Of a DNA stretch of 64,000 nt, positions 24,881 through 33,739 are shown one piece after another. The notes beneath the pieces are model-generated. The model was not told the origin of the DNA, did not search any database, and saw nothing but the letters and a program-made list of their open reading frames with translations. The DNA lies in contig NZ_JAMGBG010000013.1 in the NCBI RefSeq assembly GCF_023516595.1, forward strand, positions 124,001 through 188,000. Direction: 5' to 3'. The DNA comes from Streptomyces neyagawaensis. GTDB lineage: Bacteria; Actinomycetota; Actinomycetes; Streptomycetales; Streptomycetaceae. Every line of letters starts with the position of its first letter. Position 1 is the stretch's first letter. A program made the position numbers and the translations under genes.

Positions 24881-25741
24881 TCATTCGTGCTCGACGAGGG
24901 TGTCCGCCAGCACCGGTGCGTCGTCCCGGTCGACGGCGCTGACCGCCACCCGCACCGCGTGGTCGTCCGGCCGCCACATCCGGATGCGGAGGGTCTCCCC
25001 CGGGAAGACGACTCCCGCGAAGCGGGTGCCGTAGGAGCGGACCCGGGCGACCTCCCCGTCGAGCACCGTGTCGACGACGGCCTTGAGGGTGATCCCGTAG
25101 GTGCACAGCCCGTGCAGGATCGGCCGGTCGAATCCGGCGCGGGCGGCGAACTCCGGGTCGGCGTGCAGCGGGTTCCAGTCGCCGGAGAGGCGGTACAGCA
25201 GCGCCTGGTCCTCGCGTACGACGCGCTCGACCTCCTTGTCGGGGGCGGTGGAGGGTGGTTCCTGGCGGGCGGACGGGCCGCGCTCGCCTCCCCAGCCGCC
25301 CTCACCGCGGACGAAGATCTGGGCCTCGTTCGTCCACAGGGGGCCGTCGGTGTCGGCGACGTCGGTGCGCATGACGAGCACGGCGGCCTTGCCCTTGTCG
25401 TAGACTGCCGCGACCCGCGAGGTCGCGGTCGCCCGGCCCTCGACGGGGATGGGCCGGTGCAGGGCGACACGCTGGCCGCCGTGCAGGACCTTGGCGAGGT
25501 CGACGTCCACACCCGGGGCGTTCAGGCCGCCGATGACGTCCGGTGAGCCGGCGCCCGCGACGGTGGCGAAGCTCGGCAGGACATGCAGCCGGGACTCCAG
25601 GGTGTAGCGCAGCTCATCGGGGTCGGTCGCGGGGGTGCCGGCGCCGATGCCGAGGTGGTAGAGCAGGACGTCCTTGCGGGTCCAGGCGATCTCGGCGGAA
25701 CGGGGCTCGGCCGCGAGGGCCTTGGCTGCGTCGATGGGCAT
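24881..25741 (-). CDS. MaoC-like (R)-specific enoyl-CoA hydratase 2
   Basis: A 286-residue double-hotdog hydratase of the MFE-2 hydratase 2 type, adding water to 2-enoyl-CoA. The diagnostic catalytic segment GDWNPLHADPEFAARAGF (Asp and His in the active site) is near residues 184-201, followed by ILHGLCTYG. The N-terminal hotdog begins with the AELAWT-like stretch EIAWTRKDVLLYHLGIGAG common to this group. The ATG at 25741 has AGGAG five bases before it. It heads the leftward MaoC-ADH-SDR set. Together with the SDR it rebuilds the two activities of MFE-2 as separate proteins. A KstR-like site lies about 100 bases upstream. Confidence 0.9.
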   Translation of the reverse strand: MPIDAAKALAAEPRSAEIAWTRKDVLLYHLGIGAGTPATDPDELRYTLESRLHVLPSFATVAGAGSPDVIGGLNAPGVDVDLAKVLHGGQRVALHRPIPVEGRATATSRVAAVYDKGKAAVLVMRTDVADTDGPLWTNEAQIFVRGEGGWGGERGPSARQEPPSTAPDKEVERVVREDQALLYRLSGDWNPLHADPEFAARAGFDRPILHGLCTYGITLKAVVDTVLDGEVARVRSYGTRFAGVVFPGETLRIRMWRPDDHAVRVAVSAVDRDDAPVLADTLVEHE

Positions 25742-25838
25742 GGGGCTCCTGTTCTCGGAAGAACCTCGGAACCTCGGCACGACCGTCCGCACCAGCGGCC
25801 GCGCCGAGGTCGTCACAGGGGTCCGGAACCCGCCCTTC

Positions 25839-25852
25839 TAGAACGCGTTCCA
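25839..25852. promoter_or_regulatory. KstR-type operator upstream of the MaoC operon
   Basis: TAGAACGCGTTCCA matches the KstR consensus TnnAACnnGTTnnA at every fixed position. It lies 98 bases upstream of the MaoC start, in a 285-base intergenic region with no other recognised feature. The KstR homologue is encoded in this window at 39811. Confidence 0.75.
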
Positions 25853-26026
25853 GTCCGGCGACCCTCTGTATAGCCGAGGCACGTGCACTTGTGAAGACTC
25901 CTGACACTGTGTCAGATGTGGACCCGGAGCCGCCGCAGGTGCGGGACCCTGCCCCGGGTGCCCACCCCCGCAGGCCACCCGGCAACCATCGCCCGGCCCA
26001 CCCCTCGGCCCGGCCCCGTCACCCCC

Positions 26027-26944
26027 TCACCGCACGACCTTCACCGACTCGTACTCCGCGCCCTTCGGTGCGAGGGCCACGAACCAGCTCACCGGGGAGC
26101 CCTTGGCATCGACGATGCGGGGGTTGCGGAGGTCCTCGTACAAGGGCAGGTCGGACTCGCGGTTGGCGTCGACGGACGTGCCGTCGGACCAGGTGACGCG
26201 GACCTGTTGGGCGGTCGGGGCGACCTCACCGATGACCAGGCGCTTGGGGGCGCCGTCCGCGTCCTGGCCGCCGGTGGGCAGGGCCATCGCGAACGCCTGG
26301 TGGTCCGCGCCGGCCGCGGTCCACTCCTCGCCGTCGAGCACCTTGCCGGTCTGCCCCGGAGCCACGGACAGATGCACGAAGTGCCAGGCGTGGCCCACGA
26401 GCTCGGCGGGGCCGTCCACGTCCGTCGGCTTGTCGCCGCGCAGCGCCATGGCGGCGAGCTGCTTCTCCGCCTCCTTCTCGGTCCTCGGCGCGTCCCAGAA
26501 GTCGACCGTGACCTTCCAGTCGCGGCCCTGGTCGCGCCCCGAGGCCAGTTGGGTGCGCTGCGGCTGGTAGAGGTGGCGCTGCTCGGGCTCGGCCGGTGAC
26601 GTGGCCGCCGGGGGCACCGCGACCCGGCCCCCGTCCGCCGCGCCGGCCAGGGCCAGCGCCCCGGTGGAGCCCGCGAGCACCACCGTCACCGCCGCCGCGA
26701 CGGCCCAGCGGCGGGCCTTGCGGCGCCGGCCGCCCCGGATCACCGCCTGGTAGGGAGCTGTGCCGATCTCCACGTCGTCGGCCGCGTCCGCCAGCAGCAG
26801 GGCGATGTCCCTCTCCAGCGCCGTGCTGCCCGTGAGGCCGCCGAGCGTGTCGTCGCCGCCATGGGTGCCATCGCCCCGAGTCATGTGCCGCTCCGCCTTC
26901 CCGTGCCCGCCGTCGATGCCATGTGTGTCGTCCGCGTCCCTCAC
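26027..26944 (-). CDS. Membrane partner of SigE-type sigma factor (putative anti-sigma)
   Basis: A 305-residue protein with a cytoplasmic start, one membrane helix (WAVAAAVTVVLAGSTGALALA) and an extracytoplasmic domain. This is the usual layout of proteins encoded directly after SigE-family sigma factors in Streptomyces. Its GTG start overlaps the sigma stop (GTGA), so the two are co-translated. The short cytoplasmic part (TALERDIALLLADAADDVEIG) is the likely sigma contact. The anti-sigma role is inferred from context and topology; no zinc-binding HXXXCXXC motif is present. Confidence 0.75.
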   Translation of the reverse strand: MRDADDTHGIDGGHGKAERHMTRGDGTHGGDDTLGGLTGSTALERDIALLLADAADDVEIGTAPYQAVIRGGRRRKARRWAVAAAVTVVLAGSTGALALAGAADGGRVAVPPAATSPAEPEQRHLYQPQRTQLASGRDQGRDWKVTVDFWDAPRTEKEAEKQLAAMALRGDKPTDVDGPAELVGHAWHFVHLSVAPGQTGKVLDGEEWTAAGADHQAFAMALPTGGQDADGAPKRLVIGEVAPTAQQVRVTWSDGTSVDANRESDLPLYEDLRNPRIVDAKGSPVSWFVALAPKGAEYESVKVVR

Positions 26945-27480
26945 TTCCGCCCTCCCTGTGTCACCGTCTCGGCCAGTCCCGGTATGGCGCGGAGCTTCGC
27001 GAGCCCCTTCGCCGCGTTGCTCTTGACCGAGCCGACGGAGCAGCCCATCGCCTCCGCCGCCTGGCTCTCGCTCAGGTCCTCCCAGTACCGCAGGACCACG
27101 GCCTCCCGCTGCCGGGGCGGCAGCTGGGAGAGCGCCGTGAGGAGCGCGCCGCGGTCGTCGGCCTGGGCGATGCGGTCGCCGGTGTCCGGCACCTCGGGCA
27201 CCAGGTCCGAGTCGGTCCTCGGCGCCAGGAACTCCTTGAGGCGTCTGCGGTGCCTGCGCGCATGGGCGTTGATCATGACGCGCCGTACATAGGTGTCCGG
27301 GTCGTCCGTCGAAGCGACTCGGCGCCAGGCCGCGTAGACCTGCTCCAGCGTCGTCTGCACCAGGTCCTCCGCCGCGTGCTGCTCCCCCGTGAGGAGAAAT
27401 GCCGTGCGCATCAGCCGTGGCCAGCGGCCGACGAGGAAGCTCTGGAACTCCTCGTCCCGAGCCTGTTTCCGATCCCCCAT
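26941..27480 (-). CDS. SigE-family ECF RNA polymerase sigma factor
   Basis: A 179-residue group IV sigma factor. Region 2 is FLVGRWPRLMRTAFLLTGE then AEDLVQTTLEQVYAAW. Region 4 is LPPRQREAVVLRYWEDLSESQAAEAMGCSVGSVKSNAAKGLAKLR. It directs RNA polymerase to a small stress regulon. The ATG at 27480 has a near-perfect AGGAGGTG site. It is coupled to the membrane protein gene that follows. Confidence 0.93.
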   Translation of the reverse strand: MGDRKQARDEEFQSFLVGRWPRLMRTAFLLTGEQHAAEDLVQTTLEQVYAAWRRVASTDDPDTYVRRVMINAHARRHRRRLKEFLAPRTDSDLVPEVPDTGDRIAQADDRGALLTALSQLPPRQREAVVLRYWEDLSESQAAEAMGCSVGSVKSNAAKGLAKLRAIPGLAETVTQGGRK

Positions 27481-27626
27481 GAGCACCTCCTAGATGTCTT
27501 TAACAGTCCACGAGGGCCCGGATCCGTTGCCTCGTCCGGCGGAGAACTTCAGACGGCCTCGCCGCGCCCGCGCAGCAGCCCGCGCGGCGGCCCGTGCGGC
27601 AGCCCGCCCAGCGAAGCCCAGGAGCC

Positions 27627-27663
27627 TGACCGACGACCTGACGGACGACCTGACGGACGATCA
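27627..27663. repeat. Three 12-bp tandem repeats (CTGACGGACGAC type)
   Basis: Three successive copies of a 12-base unit lie in the divergent region between the sigma-factor and MFS genes, preceded by an imperfect Arg/Ala-codon-like GCCCGCGCAGCA array. They could encode DLTDDLTDD if translated, but no ribosome site supports a gene. The rest of this roughly 295-base region holds the two promoters and nothing else recognised. Confidence 0.6.
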
Positions 27664-27776
27664 CATTCCCATGGACTGGTCAAGAATTCATTAGCCACTC
27701 GAACCATCGGAATAGTTGCCCTGGTCGACGAGGTTCAGCTGTCACGCACCCACGTCCGGCCAGGAGGCCTCCCTCA

Positions 27777-29276
27777 ATGACGCACCCGCCCACACCCGTC
27801 GCCCACGAGCCCGCCACGAGAACGAACGGCGGGATCGTCCCCGTGCTGGCCTTCGCGGGCATCGTGGTCGCGGTGATGCAGACCCTGCTGGTCCCGGTGA
27901 TCAAGGATCTCCCCCAACTCCTTGACACCACGCCCAGCAACGCCACCTGGGTCCTGACCTCCACGCTCCTCTCGGGCGCCGTGGCCACCCCGATCATGGG
28001 CCGTCTCGGCGACCTCTACGGCAAGCGCCGGATGCTGCTCGCCAGCCTGGCGGTGATGGTGGTGGGCGCGCTGATCAGCGGCTTCACCAGCGCCCTGATC
28101 CCGATGATCGTGGGCCGCACCCTCCAGGGCTTCGCGATGGGCGCGATCCCGCTGGGCATCGGCCTGATGCGGGACGAGCTGCCCCGCGAGCGCCTCGGCT
28201 CCGCGATGGCCCTGATGAGCTCGTCCATCGGCGTCGGCGGCGGACTCGCCCTGCCGCTGGCCGCGGCCGTCGCCCAGAACACCGACTGGCACGTCCTCTT
28301 CTTCGGCGCGGCCGGCCTCGGCGTCCTCTCCATCGTCCTCACCCTCGTCGCCGTGCCCGAGACGAAGACGCGGGCACAGGGCTCCTTCGACCTCCTCGGC
28401 GCGCTCGGCCTCTCCCTCGGCCTGGTCCTCTTCCTCCTGCCGATCACCAAGGGCAGCGACTGGGGCTGGACCTCCGTGACCACGCTCGGCCTGTTCGCCG
28501 CGTCGGCCCTGGTGCTGCTCCTGTGGGGCGTCCTGGAGCTGCGCATCCCCGCGCCCCTGGTGGACCTGCGCACGACCGCCCGCCGCGAGGTGCTCCTCAC
28601 CAACCTCGCCTCGATCATGGTCGGCGTCTCCTTCTACGTCGTCTCCCTCGTCCTTCCGCAGCTCCTCCAGCTGCCCACCGCCACCGGTTACGGCCTCGGC
28701 CAGTCGATGGTCGTCGCGGGCCTGTGCGTGGCGCCGCTCGGCCTGACGATGATGTTCACCGCGCCCGTCTACGCCCGGCTGTCCGCCAAGTACGGCCCCA
28801 AGAGCACCCTCATCCTCGGTCTGCTGATCATCGCGGTCGGCTACGGCGCGGGCCTCGGGCTGATGAGCGCCGCCTGGCAGACGGTGGTGGTGTCGGTGGT
28901 CCTCGGCACGGGCATCGGCCTCGCCTACTCCTCGCTGCCCGCGCTGATCGTCGGCGCCGTCGACCCGTCCGAGACGGGCGCCGCCAACGGCCTCAACACC
29001 CTGATGCGTTCCATCGGCACGTCCGTGTCGAGCGCCGTCATCGGCATGGTGCTCGCCAACACCGCGCACCACGTCGGCGGGGTCGCGATTCCCACCATGC
29101 ACGGCTTCCGGGTCTCGTTCCTGATCGCCACCGCCGCGGTCGCCGTCGGCATCCTCCTCGCCGTGTTCCTCCCCGGCCGCCGTCCCGCGAACGGCCCGAC
29201 CCTCCTGGCGAGCAGCGCGGACGACAACGCGGACGACAAGGCGACCGCCGAACGCCCGGTCGAGCGGGTGTCCTGA
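27777..29276 (+). CDS. MFS exporter of the EmrB/QacA (14-helix) type
   Basis: A 499-residue proton-driven efflux protein in the plasma membrane. Motif A between helices 2 and 3 is GRLGDLYGKRRMLL. The N-terminal segment VLAFAGIVVAVMQTLLVPVI and the repeated aromatic-poor helices fit the DHA2 group. GRTLQGFAMGAIPLGIGLMR is motif C-like. The start is supported by GGAGG upstream. The substrate is probably a drug or metabolite, but none can be read. Confidence 0.9.
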   Translation: MTHPPTPVAHEPATRTNGGIVPVLAFAGIVVAVMQTLLVPVIKDLPQLLDTTPSNATWVLTSTLLSGAVATPIMGRLGDLYGKRRMLLASLAVMVVGALISGFTSALIPMIVGRTLQGFAMGAIPLGIGLMRDELPRERLGSAMALMSSSIGVGGGLALPLAAAVAQNTDWHVLFFGAAGLGVLSIVLTLVAVPETKTRAQGSFDLLGALGLSLGLVLFLLPITKGSDWGWTSVTTLGLFAASALVLLLWGVLELRIPAPLVDLRTTARREVLLTNLASIMVGVSFYVVSLVLPQLLQLPTATGYGLGQSMVVAGLCVAPLGLTMMFTAPVYARLSAKYGPKSTLILGLLIIAVGYGAGLGLMSAAWQTVVVSVVLGTGIGLAYSSLPALIVGAVDPSETGAANGLNTLMRSIGTSVSSAVIGMVLANTAHHVGGVAIPTMHGFRVSFLIATAAVAVGILLAVFLPGRRPANGPTLLASSADDNADDKATAERPVERVS

Positions 29277-29449
29277 CGCAGCCGAGCCGCCGGGTGTCCT
29301 GACGCAGCCGACGGGCCGCATGGCAGCATGTGGGGCACCCCCCGGTTTCGTACGGCCCTTAAACGCCTGTACGACACCCGCACCCGCACCCGCGAGGCAC
29401 CCGCACGCACAGCGGACCCGCACCCGCCCACGCCACCACGGAGGACCCC

Positions 29450-30100
29450 ATGCCCGCGGCCCCCAAGCCGGAGATCCTCGCCGCGTTCGAGTCGGCCAAG
29501 GGGTTCATGCCCGTGGGCGAGGGGCTGGCCCTGTACGCGGCGGCCGTGGAGGCGGGGCGCCTGGGGCTCCCGCTGCTGGAGGTCGGCACGTACTGCGGCC
29601 GCTCGACGATCCTCCTCGCGGACGCGGCGCGCGAGGCGGGCGTCACGGCGATCACGGTCGATCACCACCGGGGCAGTGAGGAGCAGCAGCCGGGCTGGGA
29701 GTACCACGACCCGGAGACCGTCGACCCCGAGATCGGGCTGATGGACACGCTGCCCACGTTCCGCCGCACCCTGCACCGGGCGGGTCTGGAGGAGCACGTC
29801 ATCGCCCTCGTGGGCCGCTCACCGCAGGTGGCGAAGGTCTGGAACTCCACCCTCGGCCTGGTCTTCGTCGACGGCGGCCACACCGACGAGCACGCCACCG
29901 CCGACTACGAGGGCTGGGCCCCGCATGTCGCCGAGGGCGGCCTGCTCGTCATCCACGACGTGTTCCCCGACCCGGTCGACGAGTTCACCGGCCAGGCCCC
30001 GTACCGCGTCTATCTGCGGGCCCTCGCCTCCGGCGCCTTCACGGAGGTCTCGGCGACGGACTCACTGCGGGTGCTGCGGCGCACGGGCGCCGGCGTCTGA
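29450..30100 (+). CDS. Class I SAM-dependent methyltransferase
   Basis: A 216-residue Rossmann methyltransferase of the Methyltransf_24 type. SAM binding is shown by LPLLEVGTYCGRSTILLADA, the acidic loop TVDHHRGSEEQQ and LGLVFVDGGHTDEHATADYE, followed by GGLLVIHDVFPDP. Conserved metal-type His and Asp residues suggest an O-methyltransferase. GGAGG precedes the ATG. It has no operon partner, and its substrate is unknown. Confidence 0.85.
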   Translation: MPAAPKPEILAAFESAKGFMPVGEGLALYAAAVEAGRLGLPLLEVGTYCGRSTILLADAAREAGVTAITVDHHRGSEEQQPGWEYHDPETVDPEIGLMDTLPTFRRTLHRAGLEEHVIALVGRSPQVAKVWNSTLGLVFVDGGHTDEHATADYEGWAPHVAEGGLLVIHDVFPDPVDEFTGQAPYRVYLRALASGAFTEVSATDSLRVLRRTGAGV

Positions 30101-30110
30101 CCCGGATCAC

Positions 30111-30200
30111 CACTGGCACCGGACCGGAACAGGCACCGGCACCGGCACCGCCACCGGTGGTGCCACCGGCACCGGTGGTGGCACCACCGGTGGTGGCACC
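30111..30200. repeat. GGCACC-type simple repeat with self-complementary arms
   Basis: About 90 bases between two convergent genes consist of (GGCACC)n and its complement (GGTGCC/GGTGGT), for example GGCACCGGCACCGGCACC and ACCGGTGGTGCCACCGG. The two halves can pair as a large imperfect hairpin, probably terminating both neighbours. Confidence 0.7.
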
Positions 30201-30205
30201 CAGCC

Positions 30206-32323
30206 CTACGCCACCTCTATCCCGTAGTCCTGGACCAGTTCCTCCAGCCCCCCGCGGTAGCCCTTGCCGCCGAGGACGAAGTCCCAGTCGCCGTTGGCGC
30301 GGCGGCGGAAGGAGCCGAGGACCAGGGCGGTCTCGCCGGGGCGGCCGTCGGAGACGTCGAGGCGCCCCTGTTCGGTGCGCGACGGGTCCAGGAGCCGGAT
30401 GCAGGCGTCGGTGAAACCCGACAGGTCGGCCTCGGGGTTGACGGCGGGGTCGATCGCCGCCACGAGGACGAGCCGGTCGGCCTCCGCGGGCAGCGCGTCG
30501 AAGGAGACCCGGATCGCGGCCTTGTCCGGTGCCGCCGGGGGGAGCGCGCGAACCGTGCCGTCGGGGGTGCGCAGGTTGTTGTAGAAGACGAAGTGGTCGT
30601 CGCTGAGCACCCGGTTGCCGTGGCAGACGAGCGCGCACACGTCCAGGGCGACGGTGCCGCTCCAGCCCATGCCCAGCACGCTGAAGTCGTCGGCGTCGCC
30701 CGGCGGGGTGTCCGGGGTCGTGGCCAGTGCCTGGCGGGGGTCGGGCGCCGTCCGCTGGGCGGGGACGGCGCGCCCGCCGCCCGTGCCCAGACGGCCGCGC
30801 AGCCCGTGCCGGTGGAGCAGGTCGACGAGTTCGCTGCCGGAGACGAGTTCGAGCGGCTTGCCGTTGGCGAAGGTGTGCGAGCCGGGGCCGAACTTGGACG
30901 TCGTCACCAGGACGCCCTTGTTGGCGCCCGCGTGCTGGACGGTGCCGTAGAGGTCCCGGACGGCCGTCGGCGGGACGGTGTTGCGGTACCGCTTGACCTG
31001 CACGACGATCTTGCCGCCGCGGATCGGCGCCGGGTCGAGGGCGTCGACGTCCACCCCGCCGTCGTTGGAGCGCTGGGTGGTGACCGCCTGCATGCCCATG
31101 GCCTGGAAGAGTTCGGCGACCAGCGCCTCGAAGGCGACGGGGTCCATCTCCAGCAGATCGGGCTCCTCGTCGCCGCCGTGGGTGACGACACCGTTGCCGA
31201 CGTCGGCGGGCCGGCGGCCGGGCCGTACGGTGGTGCGCTGGTCCGGCTTGGCGGACAGCTGGCCGCGCAGCCCGTCGAGCAGGCAGTCGACGGCGCTGAC
31301 CTGCTCCAGGTTCAGGCCGGTGAACACCGCACGCGGGGCCATGACGCTCGCGAGGACGATCTGCGCGCGCCGGCCGGTCGCCGGGTCGTGGTCGTCGACG
31401 AACCCGTTCAGCGTGACCGCCTCCAGGGCGCCGAACTCGTCGGCGGCGAAGAGGTCGTGCAGCACGAGCAGGACGCACTGGGCGAGGACGTCCCGGTAGA
31501 GGGCGCGCCGCTGGGTGACGGGCCGGGCCGTCTCCTTGTCCTGGTCGACGCCGGCCTGGTAGCGCACGGACTTCGCCTCGGGGACGACGTCGAAGCGGGG
31601 CAGTTCCCAGTCGAGGACGAGTTCGCGGGCGGCCGCGTCGTAGGCGGCGGAGACCTGGCGGGGGAAGCCCTCGGGCCAGGCGGCGGAGGCGTAGAGCGCC
31701 GCGGAGAAGTACTCGACGGCGGCCTCCGGGTCGCTGCCGGAGCGCAGGGCCGTCGTCATCTCGGCGACGCCCGCGTTGTGCCGGCGGATGTCGGCCAGTT
31801 GCCCGTCGGCCCACTGCTGGTACTGCCGCTGGTACTGGGCGAGTTGCCGCTGCCGCTGGGCCTCCGCGGCCTGCGCCGCGTGCCAGTCCTGCTCGAAGCG
31901 GGCCCGCGCCTCGGCCTGCGCCTGCGCCCTCCGGCCGGCGGTCCAGCCGCCCTGGGCCTGGTACTGGCCGGGGTCCGGCATGGGCACCGGCTGGGCGAGC
32001 GCGCCGGGCGCGAAGGGCTCCAGCCGCTCGGAGCGGGTGAGGGAGGCGGCGCGGAACGCCGGGGCCCGGCAGCCGGCGGCGAGCAACCCTTGGAGGGCGG
32101 CGACCTGCGCGTCCAGTTCCTCGGTACGCCGCCGGGCCTCCGCCTCACGCTGCTGCCGGTACGCCTGCTGCTGCTCGCGGTGGCTGCGGGCCACCTCCCG
32201 TTGGTACGCGCGCTGCTGGCGCTCGTACTCCCGTTGCTGCCTGGCGCGCGCCTCCAGCTGACGCTGCTGCTGGCGCTGTGCCTCGGCCCAGACCCCGACC
32301 AACCCGTTGGAGCGACGACTCAT
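30206..32323 (-). CDS. Coiled-coil / Mrr-like nuclease / TerD fusion protein
   Basis: A 705-residue three-part protein. Residues 1-200 are Gln/Arg/Glu-rich coiled coil (RQQREYERQQRAYQREVARS). Residues about 395-500 are an Mrr-type restriction-endonuclease fold: FEALVAELFQAMGM, then the metal-binding Asp in GGVDVDALD and the Gln-x-Lys in KIVVQVKRY. The last roughly 165 residues are a TerD stress domain (FSVLGMGWSG, DDHFVFYNNLRTPDG, ending GGLEELVQDYGIEVA). Ter-domain proteins are thought to link metal and stress sensing to DNA-processing enzymes, so this may be a stress- or phage-activated nuclease. The ATG at 32323 has GGGAGG upstream. It is a single gene with no methylase nearby. Confidence 0.85.
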   Translation of the reverse strand: MSRRSNGLVGVWAEAQRQQQRQLEARARQQREYERQQRAYQREVARSHREQQQAYRQQREAEARRRTEELDAQVAALQGLLAAGCRAPAFRAASLTRSERLEPFAPGALAQPVPMPDPGQYQAQGGWTAGRRAQAQAEARARFEQDWHAAQAAEAQRQRQLAQYQRQYQQWADGQLADIRRHNAGVAEMTTALRSGSDPEAAVEYFSAALYASAAWPEGFPRQVSAAYDAAARELVLDWELPRFDVVPEAKSVRYQAGVDQDKETARPVTQRRALYRDVLAQCVLLVLHDLFAADEFGALEAVTLNGFVDDHDPATGRRAQIVLASVMAPRAVFTGLNLEQVSAVDCLLDGLRGQLSAKPDQRTTVRPGRRPADVGNGVVTHGGDEEPDLLEMDPVAFEALVAELFQAMGMQAVTTQRSNDGGVDVDALDPAPIRGGKIVVQVKRYRNTVPPTAVRDLYGTVQHAGANKGVLVTTSKFGPGSHTFANGKPLELVSGSELVDLLHRHGLRGRLGTGGGRAVPAQRTAPDPRQALATTPDTPPGDADDFSVLGMGWSGTVALDVCALVCHGNRVLSDDHFVFYNNLRTPDGTVRALPPAAPDKAAIRVSFDALPAEADRLVLVAAIDPAVNPEADLSGFTDACIRLLDPSRTEQGRLDVSDGRPGETALVLGSFRRRANGDWDFVLGGKGYRGGLEELVQDYGIEVA

Positions 32324-32501
32324 CCCTTGCAGGCCCTCCCCCCAGGGCCCCTGCCACCGCCCGGCCGAGCCCTGCCCCACGACAAGCAGTAATTGGCCGA
32401 CTCTACCGTGCGACCGGGCATCCGCCCATCCGCTGGTCACACCCTGTTTCGGGGCCGCGCCCCCGCACGGGGGAAAGGGGAGCGGCGGGAGGGGGTGAAG
32501 C

Positions 32502-33563
32502 GTGACGGTACGGCGTCGTGAGGCCGCCGGCGCCGGCCCGCCCCGTATGGTGGCAGGCGTGTCGTACGTAGGACCGGACTTCGAGCCGCCCCAGCCCCGC
32601 CGTTCGCCTTTGCGCCGCCCGCTGACCGTGGCCGTCGCCGCCGTCGTGGTGGGGTCGGTGGCCGGTTGGGGGGTGTGGCAGGCCGTCGGCGACCCCGGCG
32701 GCGGGGACGACGGGTCGCACCGGGCGGCCGCGCGCAACCAGCCGAGAACCGCTCCCCCGGCGTCGTCGACGCCCTCCGCCGAGCCGACCGCCTCCGAGGA
32801 CGGCGAGGGCAAGGACGGGAAGGACGGGAAGAAGGGGGACGACGGCAAGAAGGCGAGCCCGACGGCCTCCTCCGGGGCCGCCGCCGACGGGCCCCTGAAG
32901 GGCAAGGTCGTCGTCATCGACCCCGGTCACAACTCCGGGAACTTCCGGCACACCGCCGAGATCAACCGCAAGGTGAACATCGGCACCGGGATGAAGGAGT
33001 GCGACACCACGGGGACGTCGACCAACGACGGCTACACGGAGGCCGAGTTCACGCTGGACGTGTCACGCCGGGTCCGGGCGCTCCTCGAACAGCAGGGCGC
33101 CACCGTGAAGTTCACGCAGGACGGCAACCGGGAGTGGGGCCCCTGCATCGACGAGCGGGCCCGCATCGGCAACGCGGCTCAGGCCGACGCGGTGGTGTCG
33201 ATCCACGCGGACGGCTCGGCGGCCGGCAACCGGGGCTTCCACGTCATCCTTCCGGGCGCGGTGCACGAGGGCGCCGCCGACACCCGGCCCATCGTCGGTC
33301 CCTCCCGCGATCTCGGGGAGCGCATCGCGGGCAAGTTCGTCCGCGAGACGGGCAGCGCTCCCTCCAACTATGTGGGCGGAGGTACCGGTCTCGTCACACG
33401 TCAGGACCTGGGCGGTCTCAATCTGTCAACGGTTCCCAAGGTGTTCATCGAGTGCGGCAATATGCGCGATAGCAAGGACGCGGCACTGTTGACCACCGGC
33501 ACATGGCGGCAGAAGGCCGCGCAGGGGATCTCTGAGGGAATCGTGAGTTTCCTGCGCGGGTAG
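32502..33563 (+). CDS. Membrane-anchored N-acetylmuramoyl-L-alanine amidase
   Basis: A 353-residue amidase_3-type zinc hydrolase that cuts the bond between muramic acid and the stem peptide. It has one N-terminal membrane helix (TVAVAAVVVGSVAGWGVWQAV), a Lys/Asp-rich linker (GKDGKDGKKGDDGKK), then the catalytic domain with zinc His in VVIDPGHNSG, a second His in VVSIHADGSA and the catalytic Glu in KVFIECGNMRD. It acts in the cell wall facing outward. The GTG at 32502 is chosen for its strong GGAGGGGGTGA; starts at 32547 or 32559 (MSYVGPDFEP) are alternatives. It is divergent from the Mrr-TerD gene. Confidence 0.88.
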   Translation: MTVRRREAAGAGPPRMVAGVSYVGPDFEPPQPRRSPLRRPLTVAVAAVVVGSVAGWGVWQAVGDPGGGDDGSHRAAARNQPRTAPPASSTPSAEPTASEDGEGKDGKDGKKGDDGKKASPTASSGAAADGPLKGKVVVIDPGHNSGNFRHTAEINRKVNIGTGMKECDTTGTSTNDGYTEAEFTLDVSRRVRALLEQQGATVKFTQDGNREWGPCIDERARIGNAAQADAVVSIHADGSAAGNRGFHVILPGAVHEGAADTRPIVGPSRDLGERIAGKFVRETGSAPSNYVGGGTGLVTRQDLGGLNLSTVPKVFIECGNMRDSKDAALLTTGTWRQKAAQGISEGIVSFLRG

Positions 33564-33590
33564 GGGGAGGGTCGTGATCATCGTGGCAAT

Positions 33591-33612
33591 CCCGACGTAC
33601 ACCTACGTCGGG
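33591..33612. promoter_or_regulatory. Perfect 9-bp-arm inverted repeat after the amidase gene
   Basis: CCCGACGTA-CACC-TACGTCGGG is a perfect stem-loop 28 bases after the amidase stop. No T-run follows, so it may be an operator for the next gene as well as a possible terminator. Confidence 0.45.
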
Positions 33613-33679
33613 TGGACGATATGGTCATCCCTACGATGAGGGGCCACCCCCGCGCTTCCCACCAGAGCCTGACGGCGCC

Positions 33680-33739
33680 ATGGTGAACAGCGACGCCTCC
33701 ACACCGATGACGAGACGACTGACGAAGGACCTGAAGTGA
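33680..33739 (+). CDS. Possible 19-residue coupled upstream ORF
   Basis: ATG at 33680 opens a 19-codon frame (MVNSDASTPMTRRLTKDLK) whose TGA overlaps the GTG start of the next gene as GTGA. Its own ribosome site is weak. It may be a leader that couples translation of the membrane protein, or chance. Confidence 0.25.
   Translation: MVNSDASTPMTRRLTKDLK

Noticed and set aside
27494..27694. 66-codon frame with Arg-Ala and LTDD repeats
   Set aside because: No ribosome site, composition is simple repeat, and it lies in a promoter region.
27774..29423. 549-codon minus-strand frame opposite the MFS gene
   Set aside because: Low-complexity Gln/Glu/His/Gly composition with no domain; the MFS frame is unmistakable.
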